DNA of 64,000 nucleotides. Source: Solibacillus sp. FSL H8-0538 (GTDB taxonomy: Bacteria; Bacillota; Bacilli; Bacillales_A; Planococcaceae). Where the stretch lies: contig NZ_JBBOPI010000001.1 of NCBI RefSeq assembly GCF_038003525.1, positions 1,355,001 to 1,419,000 of the forward strand. The letters run 5' to 3'. The notes beneath the pieces were generated by a model. It saw nothing but the letters and a program-made list of their open reading frames with translations. It was not told the origin of the DNA and did no database searches. The translations under genes and the position numbers were made by a program. The first letter of the stretch is position 1. Each line of letters starts with the position of its first letter. This document shows positions 42,305-52,175 of this stretch, in pieces.

Positions 42305-43591
42305 ATGGATAATATGGATCGAATGGATACGCTTTCATTGTGGAAAGCGACTGAAAACAGCTATAAAAAAGAAAAGTCTCTTGAAGGAAATGTAGAGGCA
42401 GATGTTGTCATTATTGGTGCAGGATTTACAGGCCTTTCTTCTGCGTACCATTTACAGAAATTAGGTCGAAGCGTTATTGTGCTTGAACAAGAATCGATTG
42501 GATATGGTGCCAGCGGTCGTAACGGTGGAATGGTATTACCAGGCTATAAACCAACAATGCAGGAGCTTTCTAAAAAATATGGACCTGTCGAAGCGAAACA
42601 ACTAAATGATCTTTCATTGCTTAGTGTTGAACTAGTAAAAGAAATTATAGAAGAGCATCAAATTAACTGTGATTTTAGAAGGACGGGTCATATTGTAACA
42701 GCTTTCAAGGCGAAACATTTTGAAGGATTGAAAGCTGAAAGCGAATATTTAAATAAAAATTTCGGTTATGAATCAAGTGTACTTGATAAAAGTCAGTTAC
42801 ATAAAGAGATTGATTCTCCAATTTATCATGGTTGCTTAGTTGACAATTCAAGCTACTCATTCCATCCGCTGAACTATGCAATTGGTTTGGCAGAAGCCGC
42901 TAAATCAGTTGGCGCGAAAATCTTTGAGTTTTCGAAAGCATTATCAATTGAATATGGTCAATCAAGTGTGAAAGTTGTAACAGAAAATGGGGTTGTTACT
43001 GCGAGGGATATTATCGTGGCTACAGATGGCTACTCCGGAAAAATCATAAATGAGTTAAACAAAGGTGTACTCCCTGTTTCAGCACGTATGATTGCTACAG
43101 AACAGCTTCCGGAATCACTGTTGAATACCATCATCCCTAAAGATCGTATGGTTTTCGATACAAGTAACTTCCTATACTATTTCCGTCGTACACCTGATAA
43201 TCGAATGATTTTTGGAGGGGGGGATATCCGACCAAACTTAGGAGATAGCGTCTACCAAAGTGTTTATGATGCTATGGTGACAACTATGCCAAAATTGGCT
43301 GGAAGCAAGATCGATTACCAATGGGGTGGCTTTATTGGAGTAACTATGGACACTTTTCCAGTGGTAGGTAGGTCTAAAGAAGGTGCCTATTTCGCAACAG
43401 GTTATTCTGGACATGGAGCATCGCTTACTACGTTGTTCGGTAAGTTATTGGCTCAATGGATTGTTACGGGAGATGCAGGAGGATATCGTTTTGAAAAGGA
43501 ACGTCTAAAAACAATCCCATTTTATAATCAAAAAACGATGTTGGTAAACCTTGCACATATTGGATTCAAAGTGCTAGATAAAATTAGATAA
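42305..43591 (+). CDS. FAD-dependent amine oxidase (PuuB/DadA-like)
   Basis: A 428-aa flavoprotein of the D-amino-acid/glycine oxidase fold. The FAD-binding motif VIIGAGFTGLSSAYHLQ is near residue 33, followed by ERYGASGRNGG-type SIGYGASGRNGGM, which is typical of gamma-glutamylputrescine oxidase and related amine oxidases, and a late GGGDIRPN and FATGYSGHGASLT that close the FAD site. The frame extends upstream but AAGGAGAAG before ATG 42305 fixes the start. It is first in an operon with an aldehyde dehydrogenase, so it probably oxidises an amine to an aldehyde. Confidence 0.88.
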   Translation: MDNMDRMDTLSLWKATENSYKKEKSLEGNVEADVVIIGAGFTGLSSAYHLQKLGRSVIVLEQESIGYGASGRNGGMVLPGYKPTMQELSKKYGPVEAKQLNDLSLLSVELVKEIIEEHQINCDFRRTGHIVTAFKAKHFEGLKAESEYLNKNFGYESSVLDKSQLHKEIDSPIYHGCLVDNSSYSFHPLNYAIGLAEAAKSVGAKIFEFSKALSIEYGQSSVKVVTENGVVTARDIIVATDGYSGKIINELNKGVLPVSARMIATEQLPESLLNTIIPKDRMVFDTSNFLYYFRRTPDNRMIFGGGDIRPNLGDSVYQSVYDAMVTTMPKLAGSKIDYQWGGFIGVTMDTFPVVGRSKEGAYFATGYSGHGASLTTLFGKLLAQWIVTGDAGGYRFEKERLKTIPFYNQKTMLVNLAHIGFKVLDKIR

Positions 43592-43604
43592 AGGAGAGAT
43601 ACTA

Positions 43605-45077
43605 ATGAACATTAACATGTTTATTGATGGAGAATGGAGAGAATCGTTATCAGGTGGAAGAAAAGACATTTTAAATCCAGCAACTGGAGAGGTGATTGCG
43701 TCGGCTGCTAGTGGAACCGTAGAAGATACAAAATTAGCAATCAAGGCAGCTCGTGGAGCGTTTGATAGCGGCATCTGGTCAAATTTATCAGTAGATGAAA
43801 GAGCTGATTATCTTTATAAGATAGCAGATCGTCTTGAAGAAAAGGCGGCAGAAATAGCACTCTTGGAAACAGAAAATAACGGTAAGGTTATTCGTGCTAC
43901 TACAAATGTGGATATTCCTGTTACCATTCAAACCTTCCGCTATTATGCAGACCAGATCAAACTTATGGAGCAGGAATCCTATACCCGCGCTGACTCTTCG
44001 GAAACGATTATTATTCAGGAACCGGTAGGTGTTTGTGGTTTGATTGTACCATGGAACTTTCCACTTATGATAGCTGCTTGGTCTATTGCTCCGGCCCTTG
44101 CCGCAGGAAATACAGTTGTCCTTAAGCCTGCTGAAGTCACACCTGTAAGCGTATACAAATTATTTGGAATTTTTGAAGAAGTCGGTCTTCCAGCAGGTGT
44201 GGCCAACTTGATTTTAGGACCTGGGTCCAAAATGGGGAACGAGCTTGCTGAGAGTTTTGAAGTTGACAAGGTGGCCTTTACCGGCGGAACACAAGCGGGA
44301 CAAAGCATTTTGCGAGCTGCTGCTGGCAATATGAAAAAAGTCACGCTTGAGCTAGGGGGGAAATCACCACTAATTATATTTGACGATGTGGATTTTGAAA
44401 CGGCAGTCGAAAATGCCATGTTTGGCATTTTCCACAATGCGGGTCAAGTTTGTACAGCCGCATCTCGTTTACTAGTACATGAGACTATTTACGATAGGTT
44501 TGTAGAGAGATTGGCAGAACGTGCAAACAAAATTGTAGTTGGCAATGGGGAAAGTGAGACCATTGAAATGGGGCCACTTACAAATGAATCCCATATGATT
44601 GAGGTTTTACATTACATTAAATCTGGAATTGAAGAAGGCGCAAGATTAGTATGCGGTGGTAATCGCATAACAGAAAATGGGCTCGATCAAGGATTTTTTA
44701 TTGCTCCAACGATCTTTGCAGATGTAAATCCGAACATGCGTATTGTAAAGGAAGAAATTTTTGGTCCAGTTCTTGTTGTAGAGAAATTTAAAGATGAGGA
44801 AGATGCAGTCCGAAAAGCGAATGATTCCATTTATGGATTAGCGGGTGCTGTATTTACTGAAGATATAGATCGCGCAAGACGTGTGGTTAGTAAATTGCGA
44901 GCGGGAATTACTTGGATTAATAGTTATCACCTAGCTTATGTTGATAGCCCTTGGGGAGGGTATAAGCAAAGTGGAATTGGAAGATCATTGGGTGCTATTG
45001 GGCTGGAATACTTTATGGAATTGAAGCAAATTAATATTCATCAGAAAGCTAACCCTGTAGGCTGGTATGCGAATTAA
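43605..45077 (+). CDS. NAD(P)-dependent aldehyde dehydrogenase
   Basis: A 490-aa aldehyde dehydrogenase: NAD-binding PWNFPLMIAAW, the FTGGTQAGQSI loop, catalytic Glu in VTLELGGKSP and catalytic Cys in AGQVCTAASR. It ends with the GGYKQSGIGRSLG segment. It lies 13 bases after the FAD oxidase, so it most likely oxidises the aldehyde made by that enzyme, as PuuC follows PuuB in putrescine breakdown. AAAGGAGAG precedes the ATG. Confidence 0.94.
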   Translation: MNINMFIDGEWRESLSGGRKDILNPATGEVIASAASGTVEDTKLAIKAARGAFDSGIWSNLSVDERADYLYKIADRLEEKAAEIALLETENNGKVIRATTNVDIPVTIQTFRYYADQIKLMEQESYTRADSSETIIIQEPVGVCGLIVPWNFPLMIAAWSIAPALAAGNTVVLKPAEVTPVSVYKLFGIFEEVGLPAGVANLILGPGSKMGNELAESFEVDKVAFTGGTQAGQSILRAAAGNMKKVTLELGGKSPLIIFDDVDFETAVENAMFGIFHNAGQVCTAASRLLVHETIYDRFVERLAERANKIVVGNGESETIEMGPLTNESHMIEVLHYIKSGIEEGARLVCGGNRITENGLDQGFFIAPTIFADVNPNMRIVKEEIFGPVLVVEKFKDEEDAVRKANDSIYGLAGAVFTEDIDRARRVVSKLRAGITWINSYHLAYVDSPWGGYKQSGIGRSLGAIGLEYFMELKQINIHQKANPVGWYAN

Positions 45078-45122
45078 CGGTTTAACTTGCTAATAAAATT
45101 GAATATATAGGAGGATATATCT

Positions 45123-46577
45123 ATGGGAAGAGAAGGGAATCGTCCCTCGGTAAAGAGAGATCAAGCAGAGGCAATAAATAACGTGGAGTATGATTCAATA
45201 CTAGGAACAAAAAGTATTCCTTCACTGTATTTTCGGTTTGCTTTAGCAGGAATTATGGCTAATTTGATTCTTGGGGTTGTAGCTGTTATTGATGGCCATT
45301 TCGTCAGTTATTTTTCGGTATTAGAAGTTGAAGGGATCGGTATTGGTTTCACAGTTATGGTTATTACTCGTATGGTCGGGGTTCTTTTTGGAATAGGAGC
45401 TGGAGCAGTTATTTCTCTCCGACTAGGAAAAGGGAAGATTGAAGAAGGTAGATCAATAATGGGTCAAACTCTGTGGTTCACCCTATTCTTTTCTATTTTG
45501 CTAGCTGTAATAGGATTGGTCTATGAAAAAGAATTGATGATATTATTTGGGGCAAGCAGTGAGTCTCTCTCTTATGCGGTGGAATACAGCCGTCTTTTAT
45601 GGATTACACTGCCCATAACGATATTAGCTGTCGTACTTAGTATATTAACTACTATCGACGAAAAACCTTTATTATCCATGAACAGTTGGTTGTTGGCTGC
45701 TCTTGTTGCCGGAGCTACAGAATGGGTGTTGGTCACGAAATTTGATATGGGAATGATGGGTTCCTCATGGGCCAATACAATTGCGCAATCGGTTCCTGCT
45801 CTACTAATATTTTATTTCTGGTTTGGTAAAACAAAACTGAAGCCAAAAATGAAAGATATTAAGATTAAACTTAAAAAAATCGGTGAAGTAGTTTGGACGG
45901 GATTTGCCTCTTTCTCAGGTCAACTTATGATGTTTTTTGCCATAATTTTCATGAATAATTTACTTCAAGAATACGGTGGTGGGCTACATGTAGCCGCTTT
46001 CACCATTCAAAATGGATATGTTACAAACCTGCTTGCCTTAGCAGCGCTCGGTGGAATGACAGGACTTCAACCAATCATTAGTTATAATTACGGTGCTGGT
46101 AATTATGATCGTGTTAGAGATGCAATCAAGTTCGGACTAATTTTTACGACAGCATTCTTTGTAATAACTACAGCTATGCTCATCATTTTTGCGGATCCAA
46201 TAGTGACATTTTTCGCTGGCGGAGATCCAGAATTACATCAACTAGGCGTCTGGACAACTATCATTTTTAATTCATTGTTTACATTTAATGCAATTAGTAT
46301 GCTTATCTCCGGCTATTACGAAGCACAGGAGAGAAACTGGACAGCAACATTTATTAATGTAAGTAAAATGGTATTGTTTGCGTTCCCGTTCATGTTTATC
46401 TTTCCGAAATTCTGGGGTGTGGATGGTATCTGGTACTCATTTCCCGCAGCAGAAATTCCTGGCGTTCTCATCGCCCTTTATTTTATAAAAAAGGAATTCA
46501 AATATTTAAATGAGATGAGTGCGAATAAGGAATTCAAGTATTTAAATGAAATGACTACGAAGAAGCTAAGTTTATAG
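45123..46577 (+). CDS. MATE-family efflux transporter
   Basis: A 484-aa multidrug and toxin extrusion protein with about 12 hydrophobic helices; the family features SIPSLYFRFALAGIM at the N-terminus and PIISYNYGAGNYDRV in the second half are clear. The hydrophilic C-terminus contains a direct duplication KEFKYLNEM...KEFKYLNEM, also visible in the DNA. TAGGAGG precedes the ATG. It is the third gene of the amine operon and may export a toxic substrate or intermediate. Confidence 0.9.
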   Translation: MGREGNRPSVKRDQAEAINNVEYDSILGTKSIPSLYFRFALAGIMANLILGVVAVIDGHFVSYFSVLEVEGIGIGFTVMVITRMVGVLFGIGAGAVISLRLGKGKIEEGRSIMGQTLWFTLFFSILLAVIGLVYEKELMILFGASSESLSYAVEYSRLLWITLPITILAVVLSILTTIDEKPLLSMNSWLLAALVAGATEWVLVTKFDMGMMGSSWANTIAQSVPALLIFYFWFGKTKLKPKMKDIKIKLKKIGEVVWTGFASFSGQLMMFFAIIFMNNLLQEYGGGLHVAAFTIQNGYVTNLLALAALGGMTGLQPIISYNYGAGNYDRVRDAIKFGLIFTTAFFVITTAMLIIFADPIVTFFAGGDPELHQLGVWTTIIFNSLFTFNAISMLISGYYEAQERNWTATFINVSKMVLFAFPFMFIFPKFWGVDGIWYSFPAAEIPGVLIALYFIKKEFKYLNEMSANKEFKYLNEMTTKKLSL

Positions 46578-46607
46578 AACTCTGCTAATCTATCAAACGA
46601 AAGAGAG

Positions 46608-46898
46608 ATGTTAATAATGTTTTTTGCGAGAGAAGTAACAGATGAAGAAGCTAAACAACTAAGTGTTGATACGTGGGAACCATGGATAGGTGAAACGGAT
46701 AAAGGAATGTGGCACCTAGAAGAACAAGAGGTTTTCTATGTAACAGATGGAGAAGTGTTCATTACCGTTGACGAAAAAAAATATCATCTTACGAAGGGAT
46801 GGGTAGCTTCATTAGCTAAAGATCTTGTCTGTGAATGGGATTGTCCTGTCCTTGTAAAAAAGAATTTTATATTAAACACTGAAATCTATTTAAAATAA
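46608..46898 (+). CDS. small cupin (DUF861-type)
   Basis: A 96-aa single cupin barrel with the cupin-3 pattern: WEPWIGETDKGMWHLEEQEVF, then DGEVFITVDEKKYHLTKG and KDLVCEWDC. Only part of the usual metal-binding His set is present (His in MWHLEEQE). Members are usually accessory proteins or small metal enzymes in catabolic operons. ATG 46617 is better spaced from AAGAGAG than the first ATG, so the protein may be three residues shorter. Confidence 0.82.
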   Translation: MLIMFFAREVTDEEAKQLSVDTWEPWIGETDKGMWHLEEQEVFYVTDGEVFITVDEKKYHLTKGWVASLAKDLVCEWDCPVLVKKNFILNTEIYLK

Positions 46899-46914
46899 AT
46901 ATTGGAGGTTTACC

Positions 46915-48558
46915 ATGGAAGTAATAAAAGTGGAAGCTGAAATTGTATTTGTAAATGGAGAAGTTATCACAGTAGATCAAAAGAATACTGTAACAGAGGC
47001 TGTAGCTGTTAAAGATAATCGCATCGTCTTTGTTGGGTTAAATCATGAGGTTAGTAGTTTCATAGGAGGAAAAACGAATGTCATCGATTTGCAAGGAAAA
47101 ACACTTCTTCCAGGATTCATAGATTCTCATATTCACCTAACGTTTTATGGGTTGAATCAGCTGGCGATAAATTGTAAAGCTGAACATATCGATTCCATTG
47201 AGATTTTATTAGATGTTTTGAAAAAGAAATCCTTAGAAACGCCTAAGGGTGAATGGATACGGGCTGTTGGATTTAATGAAACTGTTGTAAAGGAAATGCG
47301 GTATCCAACAATCGCTGAACTGGATGCAATTTCAGTAGAACATCCTATTATGATATCACGCACTTGTAACCATATAAGTGTCTTAAATAGTAAAGGACTG
47401 GAACTAGCGCAAATAAACGAGAATACACCAGATCCTGCTGGTGGGATTATTGAAAGAGATCTAGAAGGAAGATTAACAGGAAGATTAATTGAAGCAGCAA
47501 ATATGGAAATGCACGAGGTTGCAAGTTATTCAGAAGATGAACAAAGACAGGCTGTAAAAATTGCATCAGATCATTTCATTGCTTCGGGCTTAACAAGTGT
47601 ACATGAGGCTGGAGGACAAGGTTCTGATAGTTTTCGCATACTGCAACTGGCTGTGAAAAGCAGGGATATTCGTGTCAGAGTATACGCAATGATATGTCAG
47701 ATAAATAACTCCCAAGAATTTGTTCATAAAATGGTAGAAGCTGGTGTGGTAACTGGTACAGGAGATGAAAGATTTAAAGTAGGACCGGCAAAAATGTTTA
47801 CAGATGGGAGTAGCACGGGACCTACCATTGCGACCCGTGAGCCATACGACAGTGACCCAAACAATTATGGCATTCTTTATAAAAGTGAGGAAGAAATTTA
47901 CCGAGTTTTAGGAGAAGCACATAAAAAAGGATATCAACTCACTGTACATGCACAAGGTGATAAAGCCATTGAAATGTATTTAAATTGTGTAGAAAAGGCG
48001 ATGGAGGAATCACCAAGAAAAAACCATCGACATCGGATTGAGCATGCGGGAATCTCATCGCCGGATTTACAAGAAAGAATGAAAAAACTTAATATTATAC
48101 CGATTCCAAATCCTCCATTTCCGTATGAATTCGGAGAGATTTATGTTAGGCATTACGGTGATCGCGTTCAACATATGTACGCTGTCCGTGATTTTATTGA
48201 TCAGGGGATCATAGCAGCAGGTGGATCCGATGCGCCAGTTACTGAAATTAACCCTTTATTAGGAATTCATGTTGCTGTTAATAGAAAAAGCCAGTCGGGT
48301 ATGGATATTGGTTCCAGTCAATCCGTAAGTGTTATGGAGGCTATTAAACTATACACATGGAACGGTGCTTATGCGAGTTTTGAAGAAGATATAAAAGGGA
48401 GCATAGAGGTTGGGAAGTTAGCTGATTTAGTTATCCTTAATAACAGCATTTTAAATGTCAGCCCAAACCAAATTAAAGATATAAAAGTAGAAACAACTAT
48501 GATCGATGGGGAAATTATCTATTATAAAGAAAATTTTGTGGAACTAAATCGAGTATAG
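46915..48558 (+). CDS. amidohydrolase of the YtcJ type
   Basis: A 547-aa metal-dependent hydrolase of the amidohydrolase superfamily 3. The N-terminal strand IVFVNGEVITVD and the GFIDSHIHL metal motif, the EAGG, TDGS, VHAQGDKA and RIEHAGI segments, and the late GGSDAPV (last metal Asp) are all present. YtcJ-like enzymes hydrolyse C-N bonds of unknown small compounds. TTGGAGG precedes the ATG. It is last in the amine operon and could release the amine that the FAD oxidase uses. Confidence 0.92.
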   Translation: MEVIKVEAEIVFVNGEVITVDQKNTVTEAVAVKDNRIVFVGLNHEVSSFIGGKTNVIDLQGKTLLPGFIDSHIHLTFYGLNQLAINCKAEHIDSIEILLDVLKKKSLETPKGEWIRAVGFNETVVKEMRYPTIAELDAISVEHPIMISRTCNHISVLNSKGLELAQINENTPDPAGGIIERDLEGRLTGRLIEAANMEMHEVASYSEDEQRQAVKIASDHFIASGLTSVHEAGGQGSDSFRILQLAVKSRDIRVRVYAMICQINNSQEFVHKMVEAGVVTGTGDERFKVGPAKMFTDGSSTGPTIATREPYDSDPNNYGILYKSEEEIYRVLGEAHKKGYQLTVHAQGDKAIEMYLNCVEKAMEESPRKNHRHRIEHAGISSPDLQERMKKLNIIPIPNPPFPYEFGEIYVRHYGDRVQHMYAVRDFIDQGIIAAGGSDAPVTEINPLLGIHVAVNRKSQSGMDIGSSQSVSVMEAIKLYTWNGAYASFEEDIKGSIEVGKLADLVILNNSILNVSPNQIKDIKVETTMIDGEIIYYKENFVELNRV

Positions 48559-48639
48559 ATTATTAAATTATGGCATGCGGAATACTCCTATACTCCAGTT
48601 TTTATGTACAAAAATTCCGTGATTTGTGCCTATTATATT

Positions 48640-48658
48640 ATCACGGTGAACCGTACTA
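48640..48658. repeat. dispersed GGTGAACCGTA repeat, single copy
   Basis: ATCACGGTGAACCGTACTAT directly abuts the IS remnant and matches the family at 35838. Confidence 0.5.
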
Positions 48659-49077
48659 TGAACTGAACCCCGAATAGTGGACACTTTAAAAAAAGTGGAC
48701 CTATTCGGGGATTTTTGTGTTTTTAAAAGGCAAAATCCCGTTATACTATCATTTAACAATTAGGAACTGATGATACTCAAGAGTAAAATTATCTTTAACG
48801 AACAACAGATTCGACAACTAGAATTAAATCCAAACGTGGCAACAGTGTCTGATCTTGCCATTCAATAGACAGCAGAATTTAAAATTAAAGCAGTCGAAGA
48901 AAATATAGCCGGGAAAGGCCCTGCACAAAGCTCTCATGAAAATGGAGTATTACAATACTTCACGCAAGCAATGGAATCTAAAAAGAGGGCTCCAGCAGAA
49001 TACAGGAACCATCTCATCGCAGCTTAGACCGCTAAATCGCTTTTTATTAAATTGTCCGTTAAATGGGGCGCAATTCA
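48659..49077 (+). mobile_element. internally deleted IS3-family (IS150-like) element
   Basis: The left end TGAACTGAACCCCGAATAGT (48659) and the right end, read on the other strand as TGAATTGCGCCCCATTTAAC (49077), are imperfect inverted repeats. Inside are an OrfA fragment (48788-48926: IIFNEQQIRQLELNPNVATV, an internal TAG, then AEFKIKAVEENIAGKGP) and the OrfB C-terminus (48942-49027: MEYYNTSRKQWNLK, a frameshift, then APAEYRNHLIAA). About two thirds of a normal element is missing, so it cannot transpose itself. The end hairpin CCCCGAATAG/CTATTCGGGG with ATTTTTGTG may act as terminator for the operon before it. Confidence 0.85.
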
Positions 49078-49218
49078 CCAAAAAGCGATGGATGAAATAG
49101 CTATCGGGGAAACTTCCTTTGTGATCGCACACCGTTTATCAACCAAAAAAATGCAAGTTTAGTCATTGTCATGAAAGGTGGCGATATTATTGCAACGGGT
49201 AACCGTTTCAATATGTAA
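49069..49218 (+). pseudogene. C-terminal remnant of an ABC exporter ATPase
   Basis: The plus strand reads AIHQKAMDEIAIGETSFVIA HRLST-like (residues around the H-loop), then after a frameshift at a run of A, NASLVIVMKGGDIIATGN and a stop. This is the end of an ABC exporter nucleotide-binding domain (switch-His and D-loop side). The IS3-family remnant lies directly upstream and probably caused or followed the loss of the rest. Confidence 0.8.
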
Positions 49219-49350
49219 ATAAAAACTATGATGATTCTAAATAAAAATAAGAATAACTTTGAAAGTAATAAAGAATATTAGTTAAAAATGTATATGATTG
49301 TAAATATGGATATAAAAGTGAAACCCAATCATAGTAAGCGGTATGTATTA

Positions 49351-49398
49351 AAGAAGTATCAAAGAACAACTAAACGTTCTTGATACTTCTTTTTTTCA
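49351..49398 (+). terminator. terminator, probably of the lost ABC exporter gene
   Basis: AAGAAGTATCAAAGAAC pairs with GTTCTTGATACTTCTT and is followed by a T run. No intact plus-strand gene precedes it. Confidence 0.85.
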
Positions 49399-49505
49399 AT
49401 TTCATATAAAGGGATTACTGAAATATGATTAATTATGGCATAGAAAGGTTTTGGTTCTCCTGGAAATACCATAGGGAAGCATGCCAAGCGTTTGTTGCTT
49501 CCCTC

Positions 49506-50696
49506 TTATGCTAATTTCTTTTGTTTTTGATCTAAAAAATGACTAAAGAAAGTTAGCAGAGCTGCACAGACTGCAACTATCCCACCGACCCATGTTACAT
49601 TTATTAAATTCTCTTGATGGTATACAATTCCGCCTAATGCAGAACCAAAAGCGATACCTACGTTGCTTGCCACTGGCATAAGTGAAGCAGCGAGCCCTGT
49701 TGCTTTTGGCTGATAAATTCCGGCGAGGTCTATTAAATAAAGCTGAGTAGATGTTGTTAATAGGATGGCCATTAACGACATCAGGCCAATGTTTACCAGT
49801 CCTAAAATAAAATGATTTGTAGTCCAAAACAGACTTGTCAGAACAACTGCCTGAACGAGAAAAACAAACCGGAGGCGACCGATAGCATTGTGGCTGGCAA
49901 TTTTACCGGCAAGGATGTTGCTGAAAATCGAGATAAATCCGTACCCAAATAAGACTAAACTAATCGAATGATTTGGTACTTCCATTCCCTTCAAGATAGG
50001 AACAAGGTACGTAAAGACGGTATAAGTTGCGCCAAATCCGAGAGCAGGAATGAAAAAAGCCATCAAAATTCTTGGATTGGTCATTAAAGAAAACTGATCA
50101 CGTATCGAACTGCGTATTTGGCTGAGTCTATTAGGCAAGACAAAAAAGGATGCCAAAAACGCCAATCCTCCTAGGAAAGTAGTTAACATGAAAGTGGCAT
50201 TCCAGCCGTACGATTCGGCGATGACAATACCAATTGGCACTCCAACGACATTTGCAAGTGTGAAACCACCGAAAACGAATGATATAGCAAGTCCGCGTTT
50301 TTTAATCGGCATGGTTTCACTTGCAACAATCATGGCTAGAGAGATTAATACTCCTGTTACTATCGCTGTCATAATTCGAAGTGCAAGGAACATGATGTAG
50401 CTCGTGGAGATTACACACAAAGCATTCAGTATGATGAAAGATCCTATCAAAAACAACATCCATTTACGCTTTGGAAAATGACTTGTTGCTGACATCACTA
50501 GTGGTGTGGCGATGGCAAACGTAAATGCAAACGCAGAAACGAGTGTGCCTGCTTTTGCATTTGTTATATGAAGGCTCGAGGAAATATCTGTTAAGATTCC
50601 GACAATAACAAATTCGCTTGTCCCGAGAACAAATGTTAATAAAGAGAGTGTTAAGATGAGCAACCAATGTTGCTTAGATAATTTTGTGGGGTCCAT
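49506..50696 (-). CDS. MFS transporter of the DHA1 (AraJ/YdhP-like) type
   Basis: A 396-aa, 12-helix major facilitator protein. The N-terminal half has LGTSEFVIVGILTDISSSL, characteristic of the AraJ/YdhP/Bcr-like sugar and drug exporters, and a short charged loop FPKRKW in place of a strict motif A. AGAGGT lies four bases before the ATG. It stands alone on the minus strand; the substrate cannot be inferred. Confidence 0.88.
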   Translation of the reverse strand: MDPTKLSKQHWLLILTLSLLTFVLGTSEFVIVGILTDISSSLHITNAKAGTLVSAFAFTFAIATPLVMSATSHFPKRKWMLFLIGSFIILNALCVISTSYIMFLALRIMTAIVTGVLISLAMIVASETMPIKKRGLAISFVFGGFTLANVVGVPIGIVIAESYGWNATFMLTTFLGGLAFLASFFVLPNRLSQIRSSIRDQFSLMTNPRILMAFFIPALGFGATYTVFTYLVPILKGMEVPNHSISLVLFGYGFISIFSNILAGKIASHNAIGRLRFVFLVQAVVLTSLFWTTNHFILGLVNIGLMSLMAILLTTSTQLYLIDLAGIYQPKATGLAASLMPVASNVGIAFGSALGGIVYHQENLINVTWVGGIVAVCAALLTFFSHFLDQKQKKLA

Positions 50697-50967
50697 AAAT
50701 ACCTCTATTCTAAGATGAATGTCAATGTATCACATTGTAGATAAACGACCTAAACATCATACCATAAAATATTTTTGCGAGAAAAATACTTTTTTATTAA
50801 ATAGAGGTTAATGGATTACCGGGATCAAAAATACAACAGGAATTAGCAGCAAACTATTTAAGAAAGCACATTTCTGTTGATAAGGCTATTTGTAGCGAAG
50901 GCACTGAAAAAGTTAATTTCTACTGAAAATTCTAATAAGTATTTGCTAAATAGTGAAAGATGATTAG

Positions 50968-51090
50968 TGCTCTGGCACTCGCTTTCCGCGGGCGGTGGCG
51001 AGCCTCCTCGTCGCTACGCTCCTGCGGGGTCTCACCTGTACCGCTTTTCCCGTAGGAGTCTCGCGCCGCCGCACCAATGCTTTCTGAAAA
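50968..51090. repeat. GC-rich extragenic repeat element
   Basis: CTCGCTTTCCGCGGGCGG, GCCTCCTCGTCGCTACGCTC, CTGCGGGGTCTCACCTGT, CCCGTAGGAGTCTCGCGCCG form a block far richer in G and C than its surroundings. Closely similar blocks are common between genes in many Bacillaceae and Planococcaceae genomes from my general knowledge. The rest of 50697-51463 shows no gene, apart from a start-less open frame near 50815-50925. Confidence 0.75.
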
Positions 51091-51463
51091 AATAAAGAAG
51101 AAGCATAAAATTATTATAAAAAAATAATGTTTCGGGGTTTTTCAGTGCCCTCTTTGTAGCAGTAGGTATTCTTAGATTTAGTGAAATGGGCATACGACTT
51201 ATCTGCAAATAACTGCAATCTTATGTCACTAAATAAAAATTATGTCGTATGTCAATTTCACCATTTTACATATAGGTCGCTTTTATAAACTATTGTGAAA
51301 AATGTGATTTAGATATGATATGCGGAACTATATTATAAGTAAGTACAATTTTTTTGAATTTGAAAGAGGAAGTTTTCATGCAATTCACATTTTAATGAGT
51401 TGTCGTGAGCTATCTTATAGTTATATAATTAATAACTGATTACATAGAGGAGTTGAAAAGAAT

Positions 51464-52138
51464 ATGTTCACGCGCAATAAAGTATTTTATTTTGTCTTTA
51501 GCCTGATGGCGGTAGCTTTTGTTTTGACGGGTTGTGGAACATCAAAAGAAATTGGGCAAACAGAGGATAAGACGGTAAAGGAATCGGACGAAAAAACGGA
51601 TTATTCATCAACTGTGAAAGAAAATCCAATTGTCACGATTACTATGAACAATGATGAAAAAATCGTCATTGAACTAGATCCTTCTATTGCTCCTAATACG
51701 GTAGCAAATTTTGTTTCCTTAGTCGAAGAAGGTTATTATGATGGCCTTATTTTTCATCGAGTTATCCCTGATTTTATGATCCAAGGGGGAGATCCTTCAG
51801 GAAATGGTTCAGGTGGACCAGGATATTCTATTGAAGGTGAATTTTCTAACAATGGTTTTGAAAATAATCTGAAACATGAACGCGGTGTCATTTCAATGGC
51901 ACGGACGCAAGATCCAAATTCTGCGGGATCACAATTTTTTATTATGGTAAAAGAAGCGCAAAATCTTGACGGAGATTATGCTGCTTTTGGAAAAGTAATT
52001 GAGGGTATGGAAACAGTAGATGCTATTGTTGCCGCTGAAAGAGACGGTGCAGATAAGCCGTTAGAAGATCAGCAAATGAAAAAGGTCGAAGTGGATACGA
52101 AGGGCTTTGACTATCCTGCTCCAGTAGTACAAAAATAG
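51464..52138 (+). CDS. cyclophilin-type peptidyl-prolyl isomerase lipoprotein
   Basis: A 224-aa membrane-anchored cyclophilin. The lipoprotein signal ends VLTGCGTS (acylated Cys near residue 24), then a charged linker, then the isomerase domain with FHRVIPDFMIQGGDP, the catalytic Arg in HRVI, and RTQDPNSAGSQFFIM. It should help fold exported proteins outside the membrane. GAGGAG precedes the ATG. Confidence 0.95.
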   Translation: MFTRNKVFYFVFSLMAVAFVLTGCGTSKEIGQTEDKTVKESDEKTDYSSTVKENPIVTITMNNDEKIVIELDPSIAPNTVANFVSLVEEGYYDGLIFHRVIPDFMIQGGDPSGNGSGGPGYSIEGEFSNNGFENNLKHERGVISMARTQDPNSAGSQFFIMVKEAQNLDGDYAAFGKVIEGMETVDAIVAAERDGADKPLEDQQMKKVEVDTKGFDYPAPVVQK

Positions 52139-52175
52139 AGGATGTAACAATCCAATAACTTGTTATAAGGGAATT

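Noticed and set aside
50815-50925. Protein-like open frame ending EGTEKVNFY
   Set aside because: It has no start codon with a ribosome binding site and resembles no protein I know; probably a remnant or chance.
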